This document shows, in pieces, positions 33,675-44,847 of a stretch of DNA of 64,000 nt (its first letter is position 1; every line of letters starts with the position of its first letter). The notes under the pieces were generated by a model. It was not told the DNA's origin, did no database searches, and was given only the letters and a program-made list of their open reading frames with translations. Both the position numbers and the translations under genes were made by a program. Location: contig NC_081414.1 in assembly GCF_030272615.1 (NCBI RefSeq), positions 665,227,938-665,291,937 of the forward strand. The letters are read 5' to 3'. This DNA is from Cryptomeria japonica (taxonomy: Eukaryota; Streptophyta; Pinopsida; Cupressales; Cupressaceae).

Positions 33675-36600
33675 ATGCCCAGAATTCATACAAGGGTGTC
33701 AAGATCTAGAGGTAGTTTCGTGTTCAAAGAACTCTCATCTTCAGGCACTGGAAGGTGGAGAGGTAGACCTTCATTATCACTAGTTAGGGAGGTCAGGGTT
33801 GTAAACACTCCATTTCCCAGGTCTCATTCTAGCCCTCCATTTACAAGACCATTATTGTCAAGGGATCCCACCACTCATATAAATAGACCATTGTTTCACA
33901 TGGCCAGAAATCAAGTTTTTGTTACCTTCAATGGGAGTCCTCTTATTTTCACTCAATGGAATGATATACCAGTGGTTGCGTTAAAGAGTATACCATACTT
34001 CACTGGTGAAATAGCTACTACCCTCATTGAGCACATCCAAGACATTGTGAATATCTACTTCATCCATAATATCACTTAGGATGATGTTATTGTCAGACTC
34101 TTAGCCACATCTTTGAAAGGAAAAGCTTTGCAGTGTTATAAAGGGTTGTCGTCTAGCTCCATTCACAATTGGGATGAATTGGGGGAGAGGTTGTGCAATC
34201 ATTTCGGAGACAAAAGTGATCACCTATCACTCATGGAGTAGTTGACTACGATCAAGAGGGCACCTCATGAGTTCATGGGAGATTTCAATTTCAAATTCCA
34301 TAAGACATGGAATAGAATTCCTGCTCTAGTGAAGCCATCTCCAAATCATGCCTTCTTGTATTATCTTAGAGCTCTCAACAGTGATATAACTATTATGATA
34401 CAATCAATGGGTGGAGCCTCTTTACCGGGTGCATATGACATGGCCATAAGGGCAAAAATTTGTTTGATACAGGCTAAGAAGATAGCTCCAAGGCCCCCAA
34501 TGCCTCTCTTCCTAGAAGCTCCTACTCAGCAACCCACCTTGGCTCCTATCCCCATGGCACCCGTGGGTCAACCATCCACATCCTCCAATGAGCTCCATGA
34601 GGTCAAGGCTCTATTGCAAAACTTTAACAATGAGATGGTGACACTAAAGAGGCAACAAGCCCACCATAGCAGACCTTATCAAACACAAAATCAGAACTAC
34701 AAGCAGAATAGGCCACCCTTTCGAGGGAAAAACCAATGGAGCAACGTCGGACCTTTGAATAGTGTGAACCCCACAGATGCAAGCAACTCAAAAGAAATGG
34801 TTCCAATGAAAAACAACCTCACCCAGGAGAAGGATTGTTGTCAACCATGCAATCAGCCACACAACCAAGGTGCATGCCAAAATGGAGGGTTTGTCCAATC
34901 CTTAGTGGTGCAGGATGAGCCAACCACTTTTGGCCAGCAATATGACCGAAATTAGCCTAGTGTTGGCACTCAGACTTACTTGCAAGGTGATTCTATCTTT
35001 GTCAATTGGCAGGAGGCAGAATTTTGTGGTATGAACCAAACATATGGTGAGTCTATGCTACAATATACAAGGTCAAAGAAGAGAGCCATGGAGGTTGCCT
35101 CACCTTCAACATCAGCCCAAGCTCCAATGCCCACTATAGTTGTCCATGATACAAGCCAAAATACCATGCAAGGGAGCAAGAGGCAGGAAGAGGCCAAAGT
35201 TGTCCAAAGAGAAAAGGTAGACCTTATAGCCTCAAAGGGGCCTCTAAAATCAGCTGGTGTTCCTTTCAACATAGTTGATCAGATGAAGAAGGCCAACCTC
35301 AATGTCACTATGTGGGAGGCCCTTTCCATCCCATCTCAAAGGGATTTGCTTAAGGAGGCACCTAAGGACGTCGACCAATCAAGTGATGAGGCAACAGTCA
35401 GCAGAAAGGCAGTCTCCTCCATTTTGGTGCAACCCATGGAGGAGGAAGATTCAAGCAAGATCAAGAAGCCTCCCCCCTTCTATCTCTCTTTAATCATAGG
35501 AGATAACTTAGTTCACAATTGCATGATAGATTCAGGAGCTAGTAGCTTAGTCATGCCTAAGAAGGTGGTTGATCTTCTTGGCATAGAATATGAACCTGTG
35601 ACTAAAGGGGCGGTCCAATTGGATGACACTTCTATTAAGACGGTAGGGGTTGTTAAAAACTTGAATTTAACCTTGCATGCATGCCCTGGTTGCACTGTCT
35701 TGCAAGACGTATCAATCATCGACCTCCCTGCCTTCTTTGTCACCTGCCTGTCTAGAGACTTCACCACTAAGATAGGTGGATACTTGTCTTCTGATTGGTC
35801 CCACATGCTATTTCGAACAAGGTATGGTACCAAGGTTACCATAAGGGCAGAGCCCATTGTGCAAAACCACATTGAGCCCTACACCCCCAGCCCTATAAAC
35901 ATGAATAGTACTTTGCATGAAGAGGGGGAGGAGTGTATTGTCCATGAGCCTGCTACTCTTTTGCAAGAGGTCCTTGATTGTTTGTTGGACAAATGGGCCA
36001 ATGCTTTTTAGTTTGATCCATTAGTTGAGACTGAAGAGACTAGGCTTGGCACCTAATGTATCCATGAAGAGGATACTCCTACCCCTAAACTCATCAAGAC
36101 ACAAGGAGACTCAGAGGGGTTATGGAGCATTTTTTTTGATGGTTCAAGAAACAAAAACAATTCATGTGTCAGTGTGATTCTTGTTTCTCCTGAGCAAGAG
36201 AGATATTTCTTCTCTTTTAGGCTTTAATTTGGTTGCACCAACAATGTCACTGAGTATGAAGCCTTGATCCAAGGCCTCCAACTTGCACAAAGAAGAAAGA
36301 TCAGATCTTTACAAGTATTTGGAGATAGTGAGTTGGTTGTTAACCACATCCAAGCTCAAAGTATAACAAAGAACAACCTACTCAAATCATACAAACAAGG
36401 GGTTTGGGATTTGATTCAAGGATTTGAGGCCTTCAATATCTAAAGCATTCCTAGAGGTCAGAACAAGCATGTTGATAGGCTTGCAGTGGTTGGTGCTCAA
36501 TTTGACATACCAACACATGTTGTAAGTGAGAAGGAACAACACATTAGGCTTGTTGTGAGGCCTGTTGTCATAGACAATCAGGTAAATTGGCAAGTGTTCG

Positions 36601-36956
36601 AAAGTGATCAGCAAATTGTCAACTTCTTGCAAAATGAAGTAGAATTTTTTGCTAAAAATCAGTCTAAGTTGTAAGACCAGTATGGAGATCAAATCATGCA
36701 GCTCAACTCCAACAAGTTGCCTAAAGGTCTAGTTACCTTGGAAGCCATTTTCAACTCGGATGATCAGTTGAAGAAGAAGATGAACTTGGCTGCAAAGAAG
36801 GATGATTACAAGCTAGTTGTTGTTGTCGAGGGTAGGTCCCTAAACTTGGGCAAGGTGTGTTCCTCAACCGGACAAGAGGCCTTTGTTAAGCTTTGTCAAA
36901 AATATGATGACATAGTTGCTTGGACCTATGAGGACTTGAAGGGTTTTGACCCTAGC
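33675..36956 (+). pseudogene. gag, protease and archaeal-type RNase H of the old gypsy element
   Basis: All parts lie in one frame with several stops (near 34077, 34239, 34953, 36009 and later). The capsid region is at about 33900-34480 (SLKGKALQCYKGL, then FMGDFNFKFHKTWNRI). A compact zinc knuckle C-x2-C-x3-H-x4-C (CQPCNQPHNQGAC) follows near 34840. The retropepsin core CMIDSGASSLVMPKKVV is near 35521. An RNase H of the archaeal or plant-Tat type runs from about 36123 (FFDGSRN, TEYEALIQGL, VFGDSELVV, HVDRLA), with all four acidic residues present. The next block, LCQKYDDIVAWTYEDLKGFD, is the usual lead-in to RT and stops at the nested insertion. After the insertion the same frame resumes. 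Confidence 0.8.
36952..36956. repeat. Target-site duplication CTAGC (left)
   Basis: CTAGC directly precedes the nested chromovirus and recurs at 44843-44847 directly after it. Confidence 0.9.
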
Positions 36957-38547
36957 TGATGGGGAGCGTCTCATAAAAGAGTTACACATTGTTCAATAGG
37001 TAGGTAAAGATGTTTTAGTGGGCTTCCATCCTTGTTCACACCCTACGCTTGTCCATTAATAGGTCAAACAACTAAACTCCTTTGGAGTGCTCCCTATCAA
37101 CTTGTTTGCTCCTATTACTCACAAGCATGGCTGGGATTTACTAGAGTAAATCCAACCATAAAATTATCCAAACCTCCAACATACACTTGCAGGGGTCTCA
37201 GGGGGTGTAGAGAAGGTGTTTCAATTCCACTCATGTTGTTCTTTGATTGGTTTATCTCCATTTTCCCATTGCTTCCTCTTTTTCCTATTTTCTAGGCCTA
37301 GTAGCCCTAGAGCCCCTATTGACCCTTCCTTACTGGTTTTTGTGCAATTTCTCAAAAAACCTCCAAAGAACCTCCCAAAATCTTTGGTCCCTTTTGGACA
37401 AACTTGTAGATTCATTAGGGTAGGCTATCTGGTACATCCGTACAGGTACGGATCCCAAAAAATGGCACTTTAGAAGGCTTTAGAGTTAACAATCTTCTCC
37501 AATAAGGTTTATTGGTTTCTACACCCTGTCACACCTCCATATTTTCAATGAGACAGTATTAGGCTTCATTATTCCATGTCAAACACTTGGCACATCGATA
37601 TTTCTTCATCCCTGCAAGCAAAGACAAAAATGACAGTCATATCCCTAGTCGGGCTATGGTAGAGCTCGCCTAGAATATGATAGTAGATGGCTTACAAGCA
37701 ATCTCCAAGACTTTACAAAGAATATGTACACTATACATAGGTTCCATGACTTGAATCCCAAGGGCCATTGAACAAACACAATGGGATTTCAAGTTGGAAC
37801 CATGTCTTGGGTCTTAAACCCTTGCTTAGACCAAGAGCAGTGCAGTATGAGATAATTTGCAATCAAACACTAAACTTGCACCAAGAAAGAACAAAATCAC
37901 CTCTTGAGAAACTCAACAACATATACTAAATCACCATGAAAGGACATTACCAATATCAAACCATCTGGTATGGACTGCTGCTACCAAAATGACAAAATCT
38001 TAAGCAAAAATCTAGAATTTGTCTTCAAATATTATTCAAACTTTCTCTTGGATTTTTCAACCCGTTTACAATTATTGCAAAAGAATTTTATATACCTCCT
38101 TTCTCATAACCAACCCCTCATCGGTTTCCTAACCACCGATTTGATCAATTTTGTAAAGTTGCTCAAAAAATTGCAAAAAGTTGTCAAGCAACAATGGCAA
38201 CTTTTGCTCCATTTTACATTTTTGCATCTTAGGCATTTGTCTTCATTCTAAACCTCCTAGGATGGTTCCCTAACATCAAACTAACATGACCAAATTTCTA
38301 ATAAGGCCTTACAATGAGTTTTACACTATTTTGCAAAATAATGCCATTTTTGGCTTACAATGGCACATTGGCCAAAAGTGAGAAAAGAAACAAACCTTGA
38401 TGACAAACACACTTCAAATAAATATAAAACACATTTGTAGACCTAACCATAGTCCATTATTCATTCATTTATCCCAAACATGACCAATCACTCCAAATTT
38501 TGAAAATGCATCAATAAAACTAAGTAGAACTAGGTGCTCTTGCACCA
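36957..38547 (-). repeat. 3' LTR (left copy) of the chromovirus
   Basis: It is 1591 bp and collinear with 43242-44842. The small plus-strand ORF at 37032-37295 recurs in the other LTR with substitutions and is not a gene. Confidence 0.9.
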
Positions 38548-38562
38548 AACTCCCCCAATGAG
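38548..38562 (-). promoter_or_regulatory. Polypurine tract of the chromovirus
   Basis: The minus strand reads CATTGGGGGAGTT immediately before the LTR terminus TGGTGCA. Confidence 0.7.
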
Positions 38563-38569
38563 AAATAAG

Positions 38570-39921
38570 TCAAGTGACTCCTTTAGGAAATAAAGAGAGG
38601 GAAATTCCAAGCTTAGGAAAGTCTACTTTAGGTACCCAAGTGGCTTCAGATTTTGGAAGATGCTGCCACTTGACCAAATGTTCCATATAGGCAGTATACC
38701 TAGTCTTCTTGAGAATTCTTGAGTCCAACACCTTCTCGACATGAAACCTGGGTGTAAGTGGTAAAGGTAGGTCTGAAAGTGATTGAGAAACCTTTGAGAC
38801 TCTACTTAATTCCTTTGGAAGTGTGCCTTTATATTGCACCAAGTCTCCAACATTAAAAATAGGAGATAAAGCCATGTCTTCGGGTAGATCAAGTTTTTAG
38901 GCATTATGCCCATACTTAGCCAAGACCTTACAAGGTCCAATACTCCTCATTTGAAGCTTTCTAGGGACACCTTTTTGAAGTATTTCTTTGTTCAAATGAA
39001 CCATTACTAAGTCACCAACAACAAATTGAACATCCCTCCTCTTTTCATCCACTTTGTCCTTGATTATTTGAGAGTTGTCTAGTAAAGCTTTCCTAACCTG
39101 CTCATGAATCTCTTTCATGGACTGAGCCATGTCAAAATCATACCCACTCCTTTGCTCCATACTCCCAATGTCTCTAAGCTCCAACACACCTCTTGGATGA
39201 AGGCTCTAAACTACTTCAAAAGGACTCTTACAGGTTGATCTATTCACACTGTCATTGTAGGCAAATTTAGCTTGATGGATGATCTGATCCCAAGCTTGTC
39301 CATACTCTTTTGTCAAACATCTAAGAAGATTTCCAAGTGTTCTATTGACCACCTTTGTTTTTCCATTCATTTAAGGATGGTAGGCTGAGCTAAAAGACAA
39401 GTTAGTACCCAATCTGTGCCATAAAGTTTTCCAAAAATGACCAATGAATTTTGCATCTCTATCTGATACTATATTGATTGGCAAGCCATGAATCCTAATG
39501 ACTTCCTTGAAAAAAAAATGAGCAATATGACTAGCATCATGAGTCACCTTACATGGAATGAAATGGGCCATTTTGCTAAATCCATCTACCACAACATAGA
39601 TACTATCAAATCCTGATTTGGTCTTGGGTAAACCAACAACAAAGTCCATACTTAGACATTCCCATGGTCGGTTTGGGATAGGTAAAGGCTGATTGAGTCT
39701 AGAATTAGAAGAAGTTCCTTTTTCTTTTTGACAAATCACACATTGCTCCACATATTTTTCCGATATCCCTTTTGCATCTTTGGCCAATAGTAGAATCTTT
39801 GGACAAGTTCCAAAGTCTTATTCAACCCAAAATGTCCACTTAAACAACCATTGTGATTCTCTTGCATCAAATTTTCTCTCATTGACCCTCTAGGTACACA
39901 AAGTTGTCCTTCTTTGAACAA
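38570..39921 (-). pseudogene. Chromovirus integrase with C-terminal chromodomain
   Basis: The integrase zinc-binding region is at 39736-39921 (ENHNGCLSGHFG...YYWP), followed after a frameshift near 39780 by CVICQKEKG. The catalytic core at 39371-39780 has SMDFVVGLPKTKSGFD and IVSDRDAKFIGHFW. The third catalytic acid is lost: the usual T-E-V-V-N motif reads TKVVN, a G-to-A change. Further stops lie near 39370 and 39190. Downstream, 38897-39187 holds the GDLVMVHL region. The segment at 38570-38875 ends in a chromodomain (FHVEKVLDSRIL, YMEHLVKWQHLPKSEATWVP). Chromodomains direct integration by binding modified histone H3. This copy is inactive. Confidence 0.8.
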
Positions 39922-40059
39922 AAGACCATCTTGTAAGGTAAAATTTGCATATTCACCATGAAAATGATTTCTAAACTCTTGACAAACCTTGTAGATGGAA
40001 GCAAAATCTTCATCATCTTGGTATAGTCCTTTGAAACTATCTACTCCAATTCTCTTGAT

Positions 40060-41280
40060 CTACACTTGAATTGTTAGCAACCTTCTACTTAATGCATCAA
40101 CAACCTTATTGCATTGACCTTTCTTGTGTTTAATGGTAAAAGTATAGGATTGCAAATATTCTACCCATTTGATATGCCTATGATTCAACTTTTCTTGTGA
40201 GTTGAGAAAACTAAGAGCTTGGTTATCAGTATAAACCACAAATTCCTTAGGTAATAGATAATGCCTCCACTTCCTAAGTGATTGTACAAGTGCATACAAC
40301 TCCAACTCATAGGAAGAATACCTTTTCTTGGCATCATTGAGCTTTTCACTGAAAAATGCAACCGGTCTATTGTCTTGACTTAGAACCACTCCAACTGCTA
40401 TGTTGCTTCTTGCATCACATTCTATGGTAAAGAGTTTGTCAAAGCTTAGAAGAACAAGTACTGGTTGAGTAGCCACCTTTGTCTTCAAGAGATCAAATCA
40501 TCTTTGTGCTTCTTTTGTCCATTGAAACTTAGTGTTTACACCTCCTTTGATTGTGTTAAGCATAGGTGCACATATCTCACTGAACCCTCTGATGAACTTT
40601 TTGTAGAATTGTGCCAAACCATGAAAAATCCTCACTTCACTCGTTGTTTCAAGTGTAGGCCAACTAATTATGACTTTCACCTTTGAAGTATCCATCTTCA
40701 AATCACCACTTGAGATTACAAACCCAAGATATACCAACTCTTGTTTCATGAACTCACATTTCTCCAAATTGATAATTAGTTGCTCATCATATAATTTCTT
40801 CAATACAATCTCTATATGCTTAAGATGTTCATCTTTAAACTTACTAAAAATCAACATGTCATCTAAGTAAACAACAACAAATTTACCAATGTAATCCTTG
40901 AGTACTTCATTCATGAGTCTCATGAATGTGCTAGGGGCATTTGTGAGTCCAAATGGCATAACAAGCCATTCATAATGTCCTTCTATGGTTTTGAATGTTG
41001 TCTTCCATTCATCTCCCTCCTTGATTCTGATTTGGTGGTAGCCACTCTTGAGGTCTATCTTGGTAAAATACTTAGCACCTCCTAAACAATCCATCAAATC
41101 TTCAATTCTTGTAATGGGAAACCTATACCTGATTGTAATCTGATTGATGGCTCTTGAATTAGTGCAAAGTCTCCAAGTACCTCTTTTCTTTGGTGTCAAA
41201 ATAGTGGGAACTGCACATGGGTTGATTCTCTTCCTTATTAGTCCATTATCCAAAATTTCTTGGATTTGTTTAGCTACTTC
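40060..41280 (-). pseudogene. Chromovirus reverse transcriptase and RNase H
   Basis: RT is recognisable from [40 protein letters not shown] and [19 protein letters not shown] to the YLDD active-site box near 40855-40869, then [11 protein letters not shown] and [10 protein letters not shown] stop near 40497 separates the RNase H domain at 40060-40488 (FTIECDARSNIAVGVVLSQ, YSSYELELYALVQSL, VYTDNQALSFL, VVDALSRR). Both catalytic centres look intact at residue level, but stops near 41280 and 40497 block a full polyprotein. Confidence 0.85.
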
Positions 41281-41598
41281 TTAATTCTGCTCCGATGTCA
41301 TTTTGTAGGCTTCTTTATTAGGCAATGAGGCTCTAGGTATGAAGTCTATTTGATGACTTATGGCACGTTGAGGAGGCAAAGTAGCAGGTGTTCCATCACT
41401 TATAATCTCTTTGAATTGATTTAGTATTTGTTGCACTTAAACCAGGATACAAACCTTCTTGTCTTTCTTTTCCTCTTTTGGTTTCACAACAAGTGCAAAC
41501 CCCACTCCTCCTTCCTTAAGAGTGTTTATGAACTCCTTCTCACCAACTAGTAGCACATTGGAACCTTTAGATCTGCTTTCTTCTTGATATCCTAAGGA

Positions 41599-43198
41599 CT
41601 AAATTTTATAGGTCACTCCATATTTTTGAAAGGTATATGAATTATTTTCTCCATGGTGTATTGCTTTTCCATCAAATTGCCAAGGCCTGCCTAGGAGTAG
41701 GTGGCATGCATCCATTGGAAAGATATCACACAAGATTTTATCCTTGTAGCCCCCTATAGTGAACTCCACCCAAGTTTGTTTATTCACCAAAACATGTTGC
41801 CCCTTGTTGAGCCAAGTAACCCTATAAGGATCACTATGTGGAATTCTTTGCAGATTGAGTTTTCTTACTGCTTCTTCTAACACTATGTTATTAGTGGAAC
41901 CTGAATCCACCACCACTCTACACACTTTACCCATGATCTTGCACTTTATCCTAAACAAGGAGTTTCTTTGACTAGGTTCCTCCTTAATCGGTTCGTTGAT
42001 CAAAATTCTTCTCATCATAAGATTCTCTTCAATCTCAGAATCTAAGCTTACTTCTGGTGTCTTCACATTTGTTGCATCTTCTTGAACATAACTTACTCTC
42101 CTTTCACCTCCTTGGGATGGAGAATACTTCTCAGGACATCTATAGGTCAGGTGTCCAAGTTGATGGCAATTGTATCATTTCATTGTGGCAAAATAGGACC
42201 CTATTCGTGATCCACTAGACCTTCCTGTATTAGAGTTACTAGATCCCCTTCCTCTATAGATTCTCTTGCTATTGGAATTCCCACTTTTCTCTACCAACTT
42301 GGATTCCCCTTGGAATATTTGGTCTACACTTCTTCCACCATAGCTACCTCTATGACCTCTGTCATCTCTTCCCCTACCTCTACTTCTATTGCTTTGCTCT
42401 TGTTTCTTTTTGCTCTTCTCTTCCATTTTGATTGTCAATTGATAGCACTTATGGATAGTACTAGGACACAACAAACTTATCTCTTCTTGGATATTTCACC
42501 GCAAACCATTCAAGTACCTGACTACCTTGATGCTTTCATCTTCCACCACCTTGGATCTCAAACACAACTTTTGAAATTCCTCAATGTAGCTGCTCACATC
42601 TAGTTCTCTTTGTCTTAAGTTTTGTCTCCTCTTGTGTAATTGAATTTCATAGTCTTCAGGGATATAGGCTCCTCTCACCTTGGCTAGCATTCCTTTCCAA
42701 GTGACAATTGGGTTCTTACCCTCCTTTTTCCTCTCCTCTTGGATGAACTTTCACCAAGTCAAGGTTGCTCCTCTCAATCTAGATTTGGCTACCTTCACCT
42801 TTTGTGCTTCACTAATTCCATCACATTCAAAGTGATTCTCCAACCCTTCAATCCACTCCATGACCACTTCTGGTTCCATTTTTCCACAAAAAAAGTGGCA
42901 CTCCTTCTAGGGACTTCCCTCCTAAGGCTTTGATGGCTCTACGGAAAGGTTCTTCAGGAAAAATAGGATCTGGTTTAGGTGTGGCATCCTCTTCTACCAC
43001 TTCTTTACCCTTTTCTTCATTGATCTTGATAGTCACCTTCTCAGTCTTGTCTTCTACTTCACCTAGTTTGTCCTCCAATTGTTGCAATCTTATCCCGAGG
43101 AGTCTATTCTCTTCCTCTTGATCTTATACCTTTTTGGCTAACTCTAGATTGGTTACCATCCTAAAGCTATTTTCACCTACTGATTCAGTCTCTGACAT
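41599..43198 (-). pseudogene. Chromovirus gag and protease
   Basis: The probable start is the ATG at 43196-43198, about 24 bp after the primer-binding site. Gag pieces are at 42848-43087 (KE-rich coiled region), 42496-42690 (EIQLHKRRQNLRQRELDVSS, then YIEEFQKLCLRS) and 42175-42474 (an SRGRGR/RG-rich basic part). The zinc knuckle YNCHQLGHLTYRC has lost its first Cys to a stop codon at 42174-42176. Protease follows with VVVDSGSTNNIVLEEAVRKL and ACHLLLGRPWQFDGKA. Several stops and frame changes inactivate it. Confidence 0.75.
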
Positions 43199-43221
43199 CA
43201 ATTGGTTTCTTCTCAAATCTT

Positions 43222-43238
43222 GGTTGGCTCTGATACCA
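43222..43238 (-). promoter_or_regulatory. Primer-binding site for initiator Met tRNA
   Basis: The minus strand reads TGGTATCAGAGCCAACC, complementary to the 3' end of plant initiator tRNA-Met, three bases after the LTR. Confidence 0.9.
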
Positions 43239-43241
43239 CTT

Positions 43242-44842
43242 TGATGGGGAGCGTCTCACAAAAGAGTTACACCTTGTTCAATAGGTAGGTAAAGATGTTT
43301 TAGTGGGATTCCATCCTTGTTCACACCCTACTCCTATCCATTAACAGGTCAAACAACTAAACTCCTTTGGAGTGCTCCCTATCAACTTGTTTGCTCCTAT
43401 TACTCACAAGTATGGCTGGGATTCACTAGAGTAAATCCAACCATCAAATTATCCAAACCTCCAACATACACTTGCAGGGGTCTTAGGGGGTGTAGAGAAG
43501 GTGTTTCAGTTGCACTCATGTGGTTCTTTTATTGGTTTCTCTCCATTTTCCCATCACTTCCTCTTTTTCCTATTTTCTAGGCCTAGTAGCCCTAGAGCCC
43601 CTATTAGCCCTTCCTTACCGGTTTTTGTGCAATTTCTCAGAAAACCTCCAGAGGACCTCCCAAAAGCTTTGGTGATCTGAATACCCTTTTGGAAAAACTT
43701 TTAGATTCACTAGGGTAGGCTATCTGGTATGTCCGTACAGATACGAATCCCAAAAAATGGCACTTTAGAGGGTTTTAGAGTTAACAGTCTTCTCCAATAG
43801 GGTTTATTGGTTTCTACACTCTATCACACCTCCATATTTTCACTAAGACACTACTAGGCTTCATTCTTACATTCCAAACACTTGTCACATTCACATTTGT
43901 TCATCCCCACAAGCAAAGACAAAAATGCCAGTCATATCCCTAATCGAGCTATGGTAGAGCTCACCTAGGATATGATGGAAGATGGCTTACAAGAAATGTC
44001 CAATACTTTACAAAGAATATGTACACTATAAATAGGTTCCATGACTTTAATCCCAAGGGTCATTGAACAAACACAATGGGATTTCAAGTTGGAACCATGT
44101 TTTGGGTCTTAAACCCTTGCTCAGACCGAGAGCAGTGTAGTATGAGACAATTTGCAATCAAACACTATTCCTGCACCAAGAAATAATGAAATCACCTCAT
44201 GAGAAACTCAACAACATATACTAAATTTCAATGAAAGGACAATTCCAATATCAAACCATCTAGTACGGATTGTTGCTACCAAAATGACAAAATCTTAAGC
44301 AAAAATCTGGAAATTGTCTTCAAATATTATTCAAACTTGCTCTTGGATTTTTCAACCCATTTAAAATCATTGAAAAAGCATTTTATATGCCTCCTTTCTC
44401 ATAACCAACCCCTCATCAGTTTCCTAACCACCGATTTGATCAATTTTTCAAAGTTGCTCAAAAAGTTGCAAAAAGTTGTCAAGCAACAATGACAACTTTT
44501 GCTCCATTTTGCATTTTTGAAACTTAGGTATTTATCTTCATTATAAACCTCCTAGGATGGTTCCCTAACATCAAAATAAAATTACCAAATTCCCAATAAG
44601 GGCTTACAATGAGTTTTACACTATTTTGTAAAATAATGCCATTTTTGGCTTACAAGGGCACATTGGCCAAAACTGAGAAAAGAAACAAACCTTGATGACA
44701 AACACACTTCATATAACTCTAAAACACACTTGTGGACCTAACCATAGTTCATTATTCATTCATTGATCCCAAACATGATCAATCACTCCAAAATGTGAAA
44801 ATGCATTAATAAAACTAAGTAGAACTAGGTGCTCCTGCACCA
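43242..44842 (-). repeat. 5' LTR (right copy) of the chromovirus
   Basis: It is 1601 bp and collinear with 36957-38547, with scattered substitutions and a few small indels (for example an extra ~10 bp near 43675). Confidence 0.9.
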
Positions 44843-44847
44843 CTAGC
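44843..44847. repeat. Target-site duplication CTAGC (right)
   Basis: It matches 36952-36956. The old element's RT frame resumes directly after it. Confidence 0.9.

Larger units (their letters stand above)
36957..44842 (-). mobile_element. Complete chromovirus (Ty3/gypsy) nested in the old gypsy element
   Basis: The element is 7886 bp in minus orientation. LTRs are about 1.59 and 1.60 kb (termini TGATGGGG / GCACCA), flanked by CTAGC. The primer-binding site matches initiator Met tRNA, and a polypurine tract lies beside the left LTR. Gag, PR, RT, RNase H, integrase and a C-terminal chromodomain are all recognisable but broken by stops and at least one frameshift. LTR divergence is about 5% by eye, so it is intermediate in age. 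Confidence 0.9.

Noticed and set aside
36123-36480. RNase H as part of the nested chromovirus
   Set aside because: It is on the opposite strand, outside the TSD, and in frame with the old element's gag-PR; the chromovirus has its own RNase H at 40060-40488.
37032-37473. Small ORFs shared with 43317-43580
   Set aside because: LTR sequence of the chromovirus; the shared frame reflects LTR identity, not a gene.
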